A stretch of DNA of 64,000 bases from Cercospora beticola (Eukaryota; Ascomycota; Dothideomycetes; Mycosphaerellales; Mycosphaerellaceae): positions 1,240,001 through 1,304,000 of the forward strand of contig NC_088938.1 of assembly GCF_033473495.1 (NCBI RefSeq), given 5' to 3'. The position numbers and the translations under genes were made by a program. This document shows positions 10,791 to 20,334 of this stretch, in pieces. The notes below the pieces were generated by a model. It was not told where the DNA came from. It did no database searches and was given only the letters and a program-made list of their open reading frames with translations. The stretch's first letter is position 1; each line of letters opens with the position of its first letter.

Positions 10791-10820
10791 TATAAATTCC
10801 CTTCGCCAAAGCCTATAAAA
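10791..10820 (+). promoter_or_regulatory. Two TATA boxes upstream of small orphan gene
   Basis: TATAAATT at 10791 and TATAAAA at 10814..10820 lie 83 and 60 bp before the ATG at 10874. A CA/CT-rich leader (ACCAATACACCGAACACAAA) follows. This is the clearest core promoter in the window. Confidence 0.55.
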
Positions 10821-10873
10821 CACACTTTCTCACCAACAGCCTACTCTCGAATCACCAATACACCGAACACAAA

Positions 10874-11328
10874 ATGGTAATCTCTCCGTATATCCGCAAC
10901 CCTCGAGGAATATTTACTGACTTCTCAGCCTCTGCAGCCCTCTCGCCGTTCCGCTCTCCTGTACATGGCACGCGCTTGGCGCCTGGCAATGTACTTTATC
11001 TGCTATCCAGAAGCCTTTCAGGTTCACAGAGCCGGCCTTCGAATGTTCGGTGCACACGATTGGTACGTTACATGTCGGATAATCACCTTGGTCAGTACAA
11101 CTTCTGCGACTTGTCTACACTTTCACCCAGAGTACTGATCCATACAAACAGAGACCCAGCCGGAACTCCCCTCGCACCGAAGTCCTCCTTACCATCGTCA
11201 AAGCCTGGGCGATGGCCACCGGCATCGGCAACACTCGGATGGCGGACGAGGCAGACCGTGTGGGAAGGGAAATCTTTGGCAACCGCGCGTGGGCCTCTGT
11301 CTGCTACGCCTGGATGCGGCAGCAATGA
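10874..11328 (+). CDS. Small orphan protein with ATG-only first exon
   Basis: Proposed exons are join(10874..10876, 10929..11062, 11133..11328), 110 aa. The ATG is immediately followed by a GTAATC donor, and the 52-nt intron ends TTCTCAG, so the first coding exon is just the start codon. The second intron could instead be 11091..11130 (GTCAGT donor, 40 nt, 120 aa); both keep frame. The product begins MPLQPSRRSALLYMARAWRL and ends with the helical stretch AMATGIGNTRMADEADRVG followed by REIFGNRAWASVCYAWMRQQ. I recognise no family. A strong TATA promoter and frame-preserving introns argue it is real. The 96-bp tandem array starts about 80 bp after its stop. Confidence 0.5.
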
Positions 11329-11409
11329 GTGGTACTGGGTATATGGCATTGCTGCCTGCCCGATTGTGCTTGGAGATGGAGGGAGGTGTTTTGCGTACCA
11401 CTGCATTGA

Positions 11410-13250
11410 ATATAAAGACCTCGAAATGGAATCTCTCGATCTAATCAATTGGTACAATGCTCCTGAGGTTCCCTATTGTGGGCCGTGTCACCTGTAACGC
11501 ATGCTGAGATCGTGTTGAATAGACTTATGCCTCCGTCATTTCGAATCTTGTAATGCGGTCCGGTTCCCCATTTCTGATCGTGCCCTACATAATGGTTCCC
11601 AAAGACTTAATTGATTTGGCTTCTGTCTCCGCGTTTTGGACCGTGCAATACTGCTCGACATCCTGTTTTCGGGTCATGTGATATTTTAAGATGCTCAGAG
11701 ATTGTATTAAATTGACTTATGCCTCCGTCGTTCGGAATCGTTCCATGGCGCTCCATTTCCATCTTCTGGGTCGTGTCATACATAAAGGGTTGCAGAGGTT
11801 GGACTGAAGTAGCTGATGTCTCCGTGTTTTTGACTCGTGTGATGCTGTCCAATTTCCACTTTCTGGATTCCGTTACTTGCAACGATATTCAGAGATTGCA
11901 TTGAACTGGCTTATGCTCCCCTCCTTTCGACTCGCGTAATGCTCCCAAATATTCAAATCATGGGCCATGTCATGTATAATGTTTGGCAGAGATTCACAAC
12001 CATTGGCCTATGCTTCCTCCGCAATATTCGGTGCAACGCGTCCAGACATGGAGAGCTTGGGCTGGATATAATACTGCATCATTCAGAGAGCGGAGCACTG
12101 ACTTGACTCCAATCCTTTGATCCGTACAATACTCATGTATGTCTATCTTATGGGTCATATCATCTTTACAATTATGCAGAGACTCATGCTACGGTGCCAT
12201 ACTTCCATCATTGAATTCAGTTCAAGGCCCACATAAGGAACAACGATTACCTGCTCATGGTGTTTGATGATACAGAGACTCAATGATCCAACTTATGCCT
12301 CCGGGTGTTCAATTCGTGCAATGCTCGCAGATGTTTATCTTATGTGGCATGTTCGGTATATGATTATGTAGAGACGAGATCCTGTTGGCCTATGCTTCCA
12401 CGATAATGTCTCGTGCAACGCTCGCAACGATGGATAATCCGAGTTGGACGCCATACCAATGATACAGAGACTGGTTCGAATGACCCCCGACTCTGATATA
12501 CATCATCAATTTGAAAGCCCACAGGTTTCAATCCCCTGATCGTGACATGCATGTATGCCAATGGAAGCACAACCTCTGCAATATGCTTCCGTTCCATCTC
12601 CTATTTTGAAGCTGCCCGTTCTCGAAATTATGATGCGGGACATACATGCCTGATCACAGAGACAGCAATCTGCAACTCTTGCTTCTGGCATAGTCAATTG
12701 CTACAAAGCCCACAGATCTGTTACTTACTTGTCATAGCCAGTCTACGGAATTCCAGAGTCGATTTGATTCTAGCTTCTGTCTCTGCATCAACATGTTGTA
12801 TAATGCTCGCAGATTTCGAACTCATCAGCTGTGCCACGTATAAAGTAATGCGGAGAGACTATATTTTTGCCGCTCATCTCTCCGCCATATGGCTTCCCAC
12901 GATGCTCTCATTGCTCCAAACGCCCCTGATGGCTCAAATATGACAATCTGGAGAGTCCTTGTTCTGCCAGCGCATGTTTCTGCTTCAATGTCGGCCACGA
13001 TGCTTCCCGATGTCTCTTTCTTGAACCAGTGTAGATGTATGATAAAGCAGAGATTGAATTCTGTCAGCTATGCCCTCCTCTTTTCGACATCGGGCAATGG
13101 TTCCAGATATTCAAAAAGTTGCCGCGGCACGCCCTCAATTCTGCGGAGAAATGACATTTTACCTCCTAAGTTCCGGAGGACTCTATCGCCAGTGCTTCAA
13201 TTCGTGTTGTCAAGTGTAAAGGAGCAGACCGTGGGCAGTGTAAGAAAAGA
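11410..13250. repeat. Degenerate tandem array, about 19 units of 96-97 bp
   Basis: A recurring anchor CAGAGAYT, usually followed 15-20 nt later by TTATGCYTCC and then by TCGTGCAATGCTC and GGTCATGTCAT-type blocks, repeats with striking regularity. Anchors lie near 11504, 11600, 11696, 11793, 11890, 11987, 12084, 12177, 12273, 12369, 12465, 12560, 12657, 12754, 12852, 12950 and 13048; weaker ones sit at about 11413, 13143 and 13251. Spacing is 91-98 bp except for the final weak step. Units have diverged strongly, so the array is old, yet the phase is kept. No long ORF runs through it. It fills the space between the small TATA-driven gene and the 3' end of the cystathionine beta-synthase gene. 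Confidence 0.8.
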
Positions 13251-13350
13251 CAGAGAGTGCTTACTTCATCTATCAAGATCTACACAATGACCGTATCGTA
13301 TCCACCAACACCATCGCTCAAACAACAGATAACCAATTGACGAAGGCTTT

Positions 13351-14997
13351 CTAAGCCGCATTCTTTTGCTGTCTACCTTGCCTCACAAGCCAAAGCAAGA
13401 GATCCACCTTCGTAGCGACAGCGACTGCTTTGAGCGAGTTATCGGTATCCCGCTCCGTCACAATAGCAGCGGCATTCCAAACGAAGAATCGCTCGAGGTA
13501 TGTCAACGGGGTATTCATCGTGATCTCGACAAATTCACGCTTGCTCTCGTCACCCTCTGCGCTGTCTGGATTCTTCTCGATTGGCTTCACTTCATCGATC
13601 TGGCTGAAGTTGAACATGACGTCGGAGATCGGGCTTGCAATAGTAACGCGGCCGGATGAGAGGTACGAGAGGCAGTTTCCGAGAGTGACCATGCCCACTA
13701 GACGCTTGCCAGAGGCAGCTGTGACAGGAATCTGGTCGTAGCCCTTGTCTCGCATGAGCTCGACTGCATCGTCGACAGTCTGGTTGACAGCGATAGTCTG
13801 AATTGGCTTAAGGCGAAGGTCGCGAATCTTGGCATCCTTGGACTGGTCCTTCGTTTCTGTTGTTGTGAGAATAGGCAGAGACTCCGGCTTGCCGTCGTTC
13901 TCGCTGACTGGCTCAGCAGCTGGCGTAGGCGGCGTCGGAGGTGCGGTAAGAGGCTCAGAAGGTGGCAGTAGGTCGTTCGCCGCGAGCCAGTCATCGTCCA
14001 CGAACTTGCTCAAGTAGCTGCGAATGCTATCAGGCAGAATGACAACCACGGAGTCTTCCGGGCCCAAGTTCATTTCCTTGATGGCCTTCATGCATGCAGA
14101 CATGGCAGATCCTGAGCTGCCACCAACGAGCAGACCTTCCTCGCGAATGAGTCTGCGCGCCCAGTAGAAGGAATCGCGATCATCTGTCTTGTACCACACG
14201 TCCACCTCTTGCTGGGCAAGCACTTCTGGAATGAAGTCGTAGCCAATGCCCTCCACCTTGTATGGCTTGTCCTTGCCCTCATCGTTCAACTGCGCTGGCA
14301 CCGCGAGGATCGAACCCTTCGGGTCTGCTGCCACAATCTTGACCTTATCTCCATGTGCCTTGCGGATACCTCGAGAGATGCCTGTGATCGTACCGCCGGT
14401 GCCCGCACCCGCAATGACTGCCTTCAAGCTCGAGGAAAGCGCGTTCGTTTGCTCGACGATCTCTGCCGCGGTGCCGAACTCGTGTGCCAGCGGGTTGTTT
14501 GGGTTGCTGTACTGATCCAGAATAACACCGCCTGGAATTTCCTTCTCCAGCTTTTTCGCAACACCGATGTGGCTTTCCGGGCTATCCCATGCCGCGCTTG
14601 TTGGTGTTCTGATGATCTCTGCTCCAAGAGCCTTGAGCACACTGACCTTCTCGCTGCTCATCTTCTCTGGCAAAGTGATGATGGTCCTGTAGCCCTTGAC
14701 AGCGCCCACCAAGGCAAGACCGATGCCAGTGTTACCGCTCGTGGGCTCGATCAGTACGCTGTATCCTGGCTTCAAACGGCCTTCCTTCTCTGCCGCTTCG
14801 ACCATACGCAAGGCGATGCGGTCTTTGACACTCCCGCCTGCGTTGAAGAATTCGCATTTTGCGTAGACCGCACACTTAATGCCGATCGACTGAGGAACTT
14901 TGTTCAAACGGACAAGTGGCGTGTGGCCGATGTTCTCGAGAATGGTGTCCATCACGGCGGGCGGGTTCCGTGGGGTCTTCGAGTTGAGGTGCGACAT
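13351..14997 (-). CDS. CYS4: Cystathionine beta-synthase
   Basis: Single exon, 548 aa. The N-terminal PLP-dependent domain shows NIGHTPLVRLNK, the Schiff-base lysine Lys58 in GGSVKDR, EPTSGNTGIG near 84-93 and the phosphate-binding GAGTGGTITG near 196. From about residue 390 a C-terminal pair of CBS (Bateman) domains follows (TVDDAVELMRDKGYDQIPV...). The enzyme condenses serine and homocysteine to cystathionine in transsulfuration. The short N-terminus lacks the haem-binding extension of animal enzymes, as in yeast. A Pro/Thr-rich linker separates the two parts. The start MSHLNSKT lies just before the conserved core. Confidence 0.95.
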   Translation of the reverse strand: MSHLNSKTPRNPPAVMDTILENIGHTPLVRLNKVPQSIGIKCAVYAKCEFFNAGGSVKDRIALRMVEAAEKEGRLKPGYSVLIEPTSGNTGIGLALVGAVKGYRTIITLPEKMSSEKVSVLKALGAEIIRTPTSAAWDSPESHIGVAKKLEKEIPGGVILDQYSNPNNPLAHEFGTAAEIVEQTNALSSSLKAVIAGAGTGGTITGISRGIRKAHGDKVKIVAADPKGSILAVPAQLNDEGKDKPYKVEGIGYDFIPEVLAQQEVDVWYKTDDRDSFYWARRLIREEGLLVGGSSGSAMSACMKAIKEMNLGPEDSVVVILPDSIRSYLSKFVDDDWLAANDLLPPSEPLTAPPTPPTPAAEPVSENDGKPESLPILTTTETKDQSKDAKIRDLRLKPIQTIAVNQTVDDAVELMRDKGYDQIPVTAASGKRLVGMVTLGNCLSYLSSGRVTIASPISDVMFNFSQIDEVKPIEKNPDSAEGDESKREFVEITMNTPLTYLERFFVWNAAAIVTERDTDNSLKAVAVATKVDLLLWLVRQGRQQKNAA

Positions 14998-15763
14998 GCT
15001 GTATCGTCTATGGTGATGGTGTATGTCAAGAGGAGTGAGAGAAGGAAAAAGTGAAGATGTCGAGAGAATATATGAGATGCCCGATCCTACTCACTGCCCA
15101 TCAAAAAGTGTCCCCAGGCGCGTTTTCGGTCACGCCTTGCAGTTCCAGTCTTTGTCAAGAAAATGCCCCTCGCCCCTTCTAGCTTTGCCTTTGGCCGCAA
15201 ATAGCCGACCACCCGGAAGTCTCTGCGCAGGAACAACACCTTGGCCGCATCATCACGGTGGACTGTGCAACGTGTGTCTCGCAGGGAGGAGAAAGCATCT
15301 TCGACGAGGGAGCAACATTGATGAATACACCAAACGTGGTCGCGGTACCGACACCGGCAACGCGCTGGTCTCGCTCTCGACCTCACTAAAGTCACCCCAC
15401 CATACCCGCTCGTTCCCTAGAAGGAAACTTTTCCTATTTCTACCGTCCGTTGCACGCACGTCCGACAATTTCAGCATGTTCGTACATGACTACGCTCTCA
15501 TCAGTACGACGGCTGCTGCGGTCAGAGCATCCATTTCTTGAGACCATCAAACGGCCGTTCGAGGCCTCCGATACTCGTACGAATCTACGTTGGACTGCTC
15601 GGTCCCTACATCCGTGTTATAGGCAGAGCTACACGTGATCGCGAAGCCATTTAAGAGGTCTGTATCGAAGCTCCCGTGGGCTCTTTTCCACACTGTTTGC
15701 TTTGACGAAGCCCTCCACAATTCATACTCATTAAGTGTACCTATTAACAACGAAAACATCACA
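14998..15763. promoter_or_regulatory. Divergent intergenic region CYS4 / dehydrogenase, with CACGTGA site
   Basis: 766 bases between divergent start codons. CACGTGA at 15632..15638 is the Cbf1/Met-type E-box (TCACGTG on the other strand). It lies 126 bp from the dehydrogenase start and about 635 bp from CYS4. No gene is supported here. Confidence 0.4.
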
Positions 15764-16693
15764 ATGGCTCCTCCTCGCTTGGCATGGCTCGGCCTCGGCA
15801 ACATGGGCAGAGGCATGGTCAAGAACTTGGTCGAGAAAGGCGAGTACACAGCACCACTTCTCGTCTACAACCGAACGAAAAGCAGAACCGAGAAGCTGGT
15901 ATCGCAACTCCCGGACGGCAAGGCCAAGGTCATCTCGTCCATCGGAGAAGCAGTGAAAGGCGCGGACATCATCCTCCTTTGCTTGTCCAACGACGCCGCT
16001 GTTGAAGAGACCATCAATGAAGCATTGAAGGCTCCTGAGTCCAAGGGCAAGCTCTTTGTGGACTGCAGTACAGTTCATCCGGACACAACTAATAAGCTCG
16101 CCAAGACCATCAATGGAGCTGGAGCTGAGTTCGTGGCATGTCCCGTGTTCGGCGCACCAGCAATGGCTGATAATGGCCAACTGATCTGTGTGCTCGCGGG
16201 CCCCGAGGCTCAAGTCGATCGTGTCCGGCCATATTGCAAGGGCGTATTGGGTCGAGCAGAAATTGATTATACCGACCAGCCACATGGAAATGCCACGAAA
16301 CTGAAAATTGTTGGCAATACCTTCATACTATCAATGGTCGAAACACTATCGGAAGGGCATGTGTTGGCGGAAAAGTCAGGTCTGGGAGTCGACAATCTGC
16401 ACGCTTTCATCGAAACCATGTTTGGAGGAGGCCCATATGCTGCATATAGTAATCGCATGAAGAGTGGCGATTACTTTGATCGCGATGAGCCACTATTCCA
16501 GGCGCATCTTGCCAGAAAAGACGCCGGTCACGCGAGAAGCTTAGCCCAAGCTTGTGGAGCGAAGATGAATGCTCTCGAGGTGGCCGATGCGCATCTCAAG
16601 CAGGTTGTTGATCACGCTGGAGACAAGGGTGACATTGCAGGAATATATGGTGCTGTGAGAGCTGAGAGCGGGCTGAAGTTTGAGAACAAATAG
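15764..16693 (+). CDS. NAD(P)-dependent beta-hydroxyacid dehydrogenase (3-hydroxyisobutyrate dehydrogenase-like)
   Basis: Single exon, 309 aa. The start MAPPRLAWLGLGNMG puts the Rossmann GxGxxG at 10-15. The open frame extends upstream, but no conserved sequence precedes this Met. Substrate-binding DCSTVHPDTT lies near 100. The catalytic lysine is Lys181 in LKIVGN, the KxxxN signature of the family. Members include 3-hydroxyisobutyrate dehydrogenase, tartronate semialdehyde reductase and GLYR1. The substrate cannot be fixed from sequence, and there is no obvious mitochondrial presequence, which argues against a classical valine-pathway HIBADH. The nearby four-carbon acid sugar kinase gene (18260) is suggestive, because bacterial relatives of these two families cooperate in acid-sugar breakdown. 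Confidence 0.88.
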   Translation: MAPPRLAWLGLGNMGRGMVKNLVEKGEYTAPLLVYNRTKSRTEKLVSQLPDGKAKVISSIGEAVKGADIILLCLSNDAAVEETINEALKAPESKGKLFVDCSTVHPDTTNKLAKTINGAGAEFVACPVFGAPAMADNGQLICVLAGPEAQVDRVRPYCKGVLGRAEIDYTDQPHGNATKLKIVGNTFILSMVETLSEGHVLAEKSGLGVDNLHAFIETMFGGGPYAAYSNRMKSGDYFDRDEPLFQAHLARKDAGHARSLAQACGAKMNALEVADAHLKQVVDHAGDKGDIAGIYGAVRAESGLKFENK

Positions 16694-16967
16694 ATGTGGT
16701 AGTTGTTATGCATGGATGCAAGCCTTCATGCTCAAAATATCAACCAACCTCTCTTCGGGTACGCATTAGATTTTTCTCCTTGCTGTCAGTGTTCAGAAAT
16801 AAATAAATGTTGAAGCTGTAACGAGTGGCAAAACTGTCAGTCTTGGCACGCATCGAGGACGCGACTTTGACGCCTCGAGTCTTGCCGACTTCATCACTTT
16901 CCACTTCACGGCAAGACATATTGTCTCCCTCCAGATAAGCGCATGTAATGATCCCGAGACAGGCAGC

Positions 16968-18252
16968 ATGTCTGTCCAGAACCCAGTCATTACCATTTCC
17001 TCTTCAAATGGCTCTTCGCAAGCTGTTCCAGGCGCATTGACTCGTAAGCAGTCCCACTGCTGACTATTGCAGGAGTAAATGCTGATCCCGCAGCAGACCG
17101 TCTTGCAACACAATCTGCTGCCGATGCACTTGGAGATCTTGAGAACCCGGGAGCCTCAGCGGTCTCAAGCGGCATCAGTTACCTGGACAACTCTTTGACT
17201 GGCAACAACCCAGCTGCAAGTCCAGGTTTCGAACGTGGCAAAGTTGCCGAAATATGGGGACCTGCAGGCGCTGGCAAGACTGCGATTGCATTTCAAGCTG
17301 CTGTAGAGGCTCTCAAGTTGGGCGATACTGTGACTTGGCTTGGTGAGCAGATCGTTTTCCACGGCCTCATTGCAAGCACTAATTGCCGGTAGACTGCTCT
17401 TCGTTACTGAGTGCCGCTAGACTCAGAGTGCTCGAGCACATTGAGCTACCAGAAGGTAAATCTGCAGACGCACTGCTTCAAGACCACTTTCGTTACCTCG
17501 CAATTTCGACTTTCTCTCATCTCCTTGCTCTTGTGCTGCACCCTCCAGCATTATTTCCTCCAACGGGCACCACGTTGATGGTAGTGGATGGACTGGAAGC
17601 TCTTTTGAATCCCGACTATCCAAGAATGCCATACGGAAACGGTGGTCGGACTGAGCAACAGAAATGGCAGGCAGGCCGTAGATATGCCATTCTGGGTACA
17701 CTGGTCACCGCGTTGAGCAGGCTGGCTGTGCTACACAGCATGGCAGTCATCGTCACGACTGGATGCGGTTCGAAAATGCGAGCTGATGATGGTATGCCAG
17801 CGGCCATTGGTCCAGGTCTTGGGGGCTCAGAATGGGAGAATGGAGTCTGGTCACGGGTCGTTGTATTCCGCGACTTCGCTGGCAGATTCGCCGGTGTGCA
17901 AAAGTGTCAAGGCCGGAACCTGATGCCTCTCGACCCTACCTCTGACGTTAGGAACGCCATTGGATTCGAGATCGATGAGAATGGGCTACTACGACCGAAG
18001 CATACGACTGTAGACTTGACAAGCAGCTCGCCTCTGCCAGTAGTAGCACGACCGCCAGCAAAGAGTTCCAGTCCCGCTAAGCCAGCTCGCAAGCGTTTCT
18101 ACGAAGAGATTGCCGACTCTGACGAAGATGCGGATGAGTATGGATGGGGCGAGGCTGACGAAAATGCTGTGACTACCGAAGGATTGATTGACGAGGCGCA
18201 AACCCAGAAGGAAACACAAGCAAACGATCAATCAAATGGAGATGCTACCTGA
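16968..18252 (+). CDS. RecA/Rad51-like ATPase (Rad51 paralogue type)
   Basis: Three exons, join(16968..17043, 17094..17342, 17393..18252), 394 aa. Both introns are 50 nt (GTAAGC...CCGCAG; GTGAGC...GGTAG) and keep frame. Domain order: Ser-rich N-terminus; SSGISYLDNSLTG; Walker A GPAGAGKT near residue 86; a Walker-B-like TTLMVVDGL; then RVVVFRDFAGRF. The C-terminus is acidic (RKRFYEEIADSDEDADEYGW). The layout matches Rad51-paralogue ATPases (Rad55/Rad57/XRCC2 group) that assist homologous recombination. Which paralogue is uncertain, since the large insertion after Walker B (PYGNGGRTEQQKWQAGRR) is lineage-typical. It ends 7 bp from the convergent sugar-kinase gene. Confidence 0.78.
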
Positions 18253-18259
18253 AATATGT

Positions 18260-19723
18260 CTACTGAGCTCTCCAGCCATCGACTACTTGGAACAGAGTCT
18301 CGTTCGAGCCGACGTTGCCCGGGAAGACAACATAAGGAATGCCAGCCCACTTGGACGTCTCTTCTAAGCACTCCCACAATGGTACTCCTGGTGCCGCTTG
18401 TCCGACAACTGTTGCGATCTTCATCTGCAACCCCTTGGTCGCCATGTCCGACGAAGTGATGCCGCCTTTGGCGATCACATATCGAGGGCGCGACTGCAGT
18501 CCAGTCAAGAATGACACGAGTGCTTTCGCCACTGTTGCTCCTATATTGAGACTCTCAGTGCCATCAGCTCCGGTCACTAGCTTCCGGCTAGTCATGACGA
18601 GAACGTCCCGTCCTCTCTGAATTTCGCTCGCAGCAGTCGCCTGAGCCTCTTTCACGATCTGCTCTGCAGAATCTGAAGATTCAAGTAGCTTCCCAACATC
18701 CAGCGTGACAGTAGTAAGATTATCACCACTCTTCTCAACCAGAACTTCCAATTGAGCCGTAGTCTTCGGCACATACGACCCCGCAATAATCAAACCTCCA
18801 ACGTTCGGATCCAACTTCAATTCCTCTCTCGTCCTCGGCGGAATAGGCTTAATCCCCAACCTCGCACTCACCAACGCCGCCCCACTCCTAAACAAAAACT
18901 TCCTCTTCTCACTAGCCCTCAACAATCCCAAAACCACAACATCCATATCACTCTCACTCGCCGCATTAACAATAACCACACTCCCTTTCTCATACCCCTC
19001 CAACAATTGTTGAACCTTTTCCGGCCCACCCTCTCTCACATCCTTCAACCCAATCCCCACAACTTTCTCCCTCGAAATCCTTCCCCCCGATTTCTCCACA
19101 ACCCAATCCCTCAAATTCGACTCTTTATACCCAAAAGTTGCATCTTTGGCAAATTGCGTCTCTCCTGCGGGGACTAATGTCCCTTCCTCATCTACATAAT
19201 GCACATCATCAATCGTGTACCTTCCACCTTGTAGAAAGAAAGGTGCCAAGACCCAGAGATCCGCTTCGCCGAGGACTTTGCTTGCCGCATTTGCTTCAAG
19301 AGGGAAATGTCCTCGGAGGGTGGAATCTGATCTGAGAACGATTTCGAATGTTTTACCGGTTTCTTGACTTGCGGTTTGGAGATTTTGGGTTATTTCTGTG
19401 ATGAGGTTTTCTGCTTCGTGGGGATGGAGGGCGCGGGAATTTGTTAGGATGAAGAAGCCACCGATGTTGGACGTTGTTTCGGAGTTGAAGGCGTCGCGGA
19501 GGACGGGGATAGACCAGGTCATAAGTACATTGATAGCGTGGCACGTCTGTGTTCCCGTTGGGTCGTCATCGAGGATTACAAGCAGTGGAAGCTTGCTTGA
19601 TGAGGAGGAGACTTGGGACTTGATTTGGGAGCGGAGGTCGCCTGGGTAGGGGGATGGGAGTGCTGAGAGGACAGTGTCGCGATTCTGGCGCGTAGGCTTG
19701 CTTGAAGTGGTCAAGGATGACAT
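18260..19723 (-). CDS. Four-carbon acid sugar kinase family protein (OtnK/DUF1537)
   Basis: Single exon, 487 aa. The N-terminal domain has the signature LDDDPTGTQT near 51-60, then FFILTNSRAL and RSDSTLRGHFPLE. The C-terminal nucleotide-binding domain contains GLIIAGSYVPKTTAQLE, VLVMTSRKLV and YVIAKGGITSSDMA. Bacterial OtnK/DtnK enzymes phosphorylate 3-oxo-tetronate or 4-carbon acid sugars. Fungal members are known but uncharacterised. The coding sequence shows a strong compositional flip: C-rich at the 5' end, then G-rich from about 19130 downward (see findings). Its 3' end abuts the convergent Rad51-like gene. Confidence 0.9.
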   Translation of the reverse strand: MSSLTTSSKPTRQNRDTVLSALPSPYPGDLRSQIKSQVSSSSSKLPLLVILDDDPTGTQTCHAINVLMTWSIPVLRDAFNSETTSNIGGFFILTNSRALHPHEAENLITEITQNLQTASQETGKTFEIVLRSDSTLRGHFPLEANAASKVLGEADLWVLAPFFLQGGRYTIDDVHYVDEEGTLVPAGETQFAKDATFGYKESNLRDWVVEKSGGRISREKVVGIGLKDVREGGPEKVQQLLEGYEKGSVVIVNAASESDMDVVVLGLLRASEKRKFLFRSGAALVSARLGIKPIPPRTREELKLDPNVGGLIIAGSYVPKTTAQLEVLVEKSGDNLTTVTLDVGKLLESSDSAEQIVKEAQATAASEIQRGRDVLVMTSRKLVTGADGTESLNIGATVAKALVSFLTGLQSRPRYVIAKGGITSSDMATKGLQMKIATVVGQAAPGVPLWECLEETSKWAGIPYVVFPGNVGSNETLFQVVDGWRAQ

Positions 19724-20334
19724 GGTGAGTGGAGGCGTTGGTGGTGTGCTTCAGGTAGAACGCGGTGGTCGGGGCTCGTGGTCTGCAATATCCTTACACT
19801 CGCGGTTCTTCCAGTCGCCGGAGACAGTGCCTATGTATGCTGCGGATGATGCACTTCACACCTGGAGTCTCGGTCCGCGGATGATCTTTCAGACGTGAGG
19901 TCGGCATTTGAAGGCATTGGGTGTAGCTCTTGGTGAGCTGGGCGAAGCTCCACCCTGCGGAAGCTCCGACTGCGGCCAAGACACCATGTACTAGAAAAGC
20001 AGCTGCATCGAGCTTGGAGAAACAGAAGTGAAGAATCAATAACATCGCTTGACATTTCATCATGTCCTTGCTGGAAGACCAGAAACTCTGGTAGAGAAGG
20101 CCGCAATTGCTATGGCGGCAGTAATGCCCGAGGTGTCTGCCAAGCGCTGCATGTACTTACACTTCCGTCTCGTCTTGAACTTAGCCTTATATCATGTCAT
20201 AAACCACACTTTACCTCTGGTCGTAACCAGTTGCGACGATTCGAATGCGCCTGACAAAGACCGCCAGCTACGAAATATGAACAGAGTTCCCAAATAAACA
20301 ACGCCAGCCCGTGGTATACCCAACATGCTTCCCA
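19724..20334. other. Intergenic: sugar kinase promoter / SMC2 3' flank
   Basis: 610 bases without a supported gene, RNA or repeat. The left part is the promoter of the sugar kinase. Confidence 0.5.

Noticed and set aside
11410..13250. CRISPR array or coding repeats
   Set aside because: Units are about 96 bp, diverged throughout with no identical repeats and unique spacers, and the host is a eukaryote; no frame runs through more than a few units.
14209..15054. Long + strand ORF opposite CYS4
   Set aside because: Antisense shadow of a strongly conserved gene.
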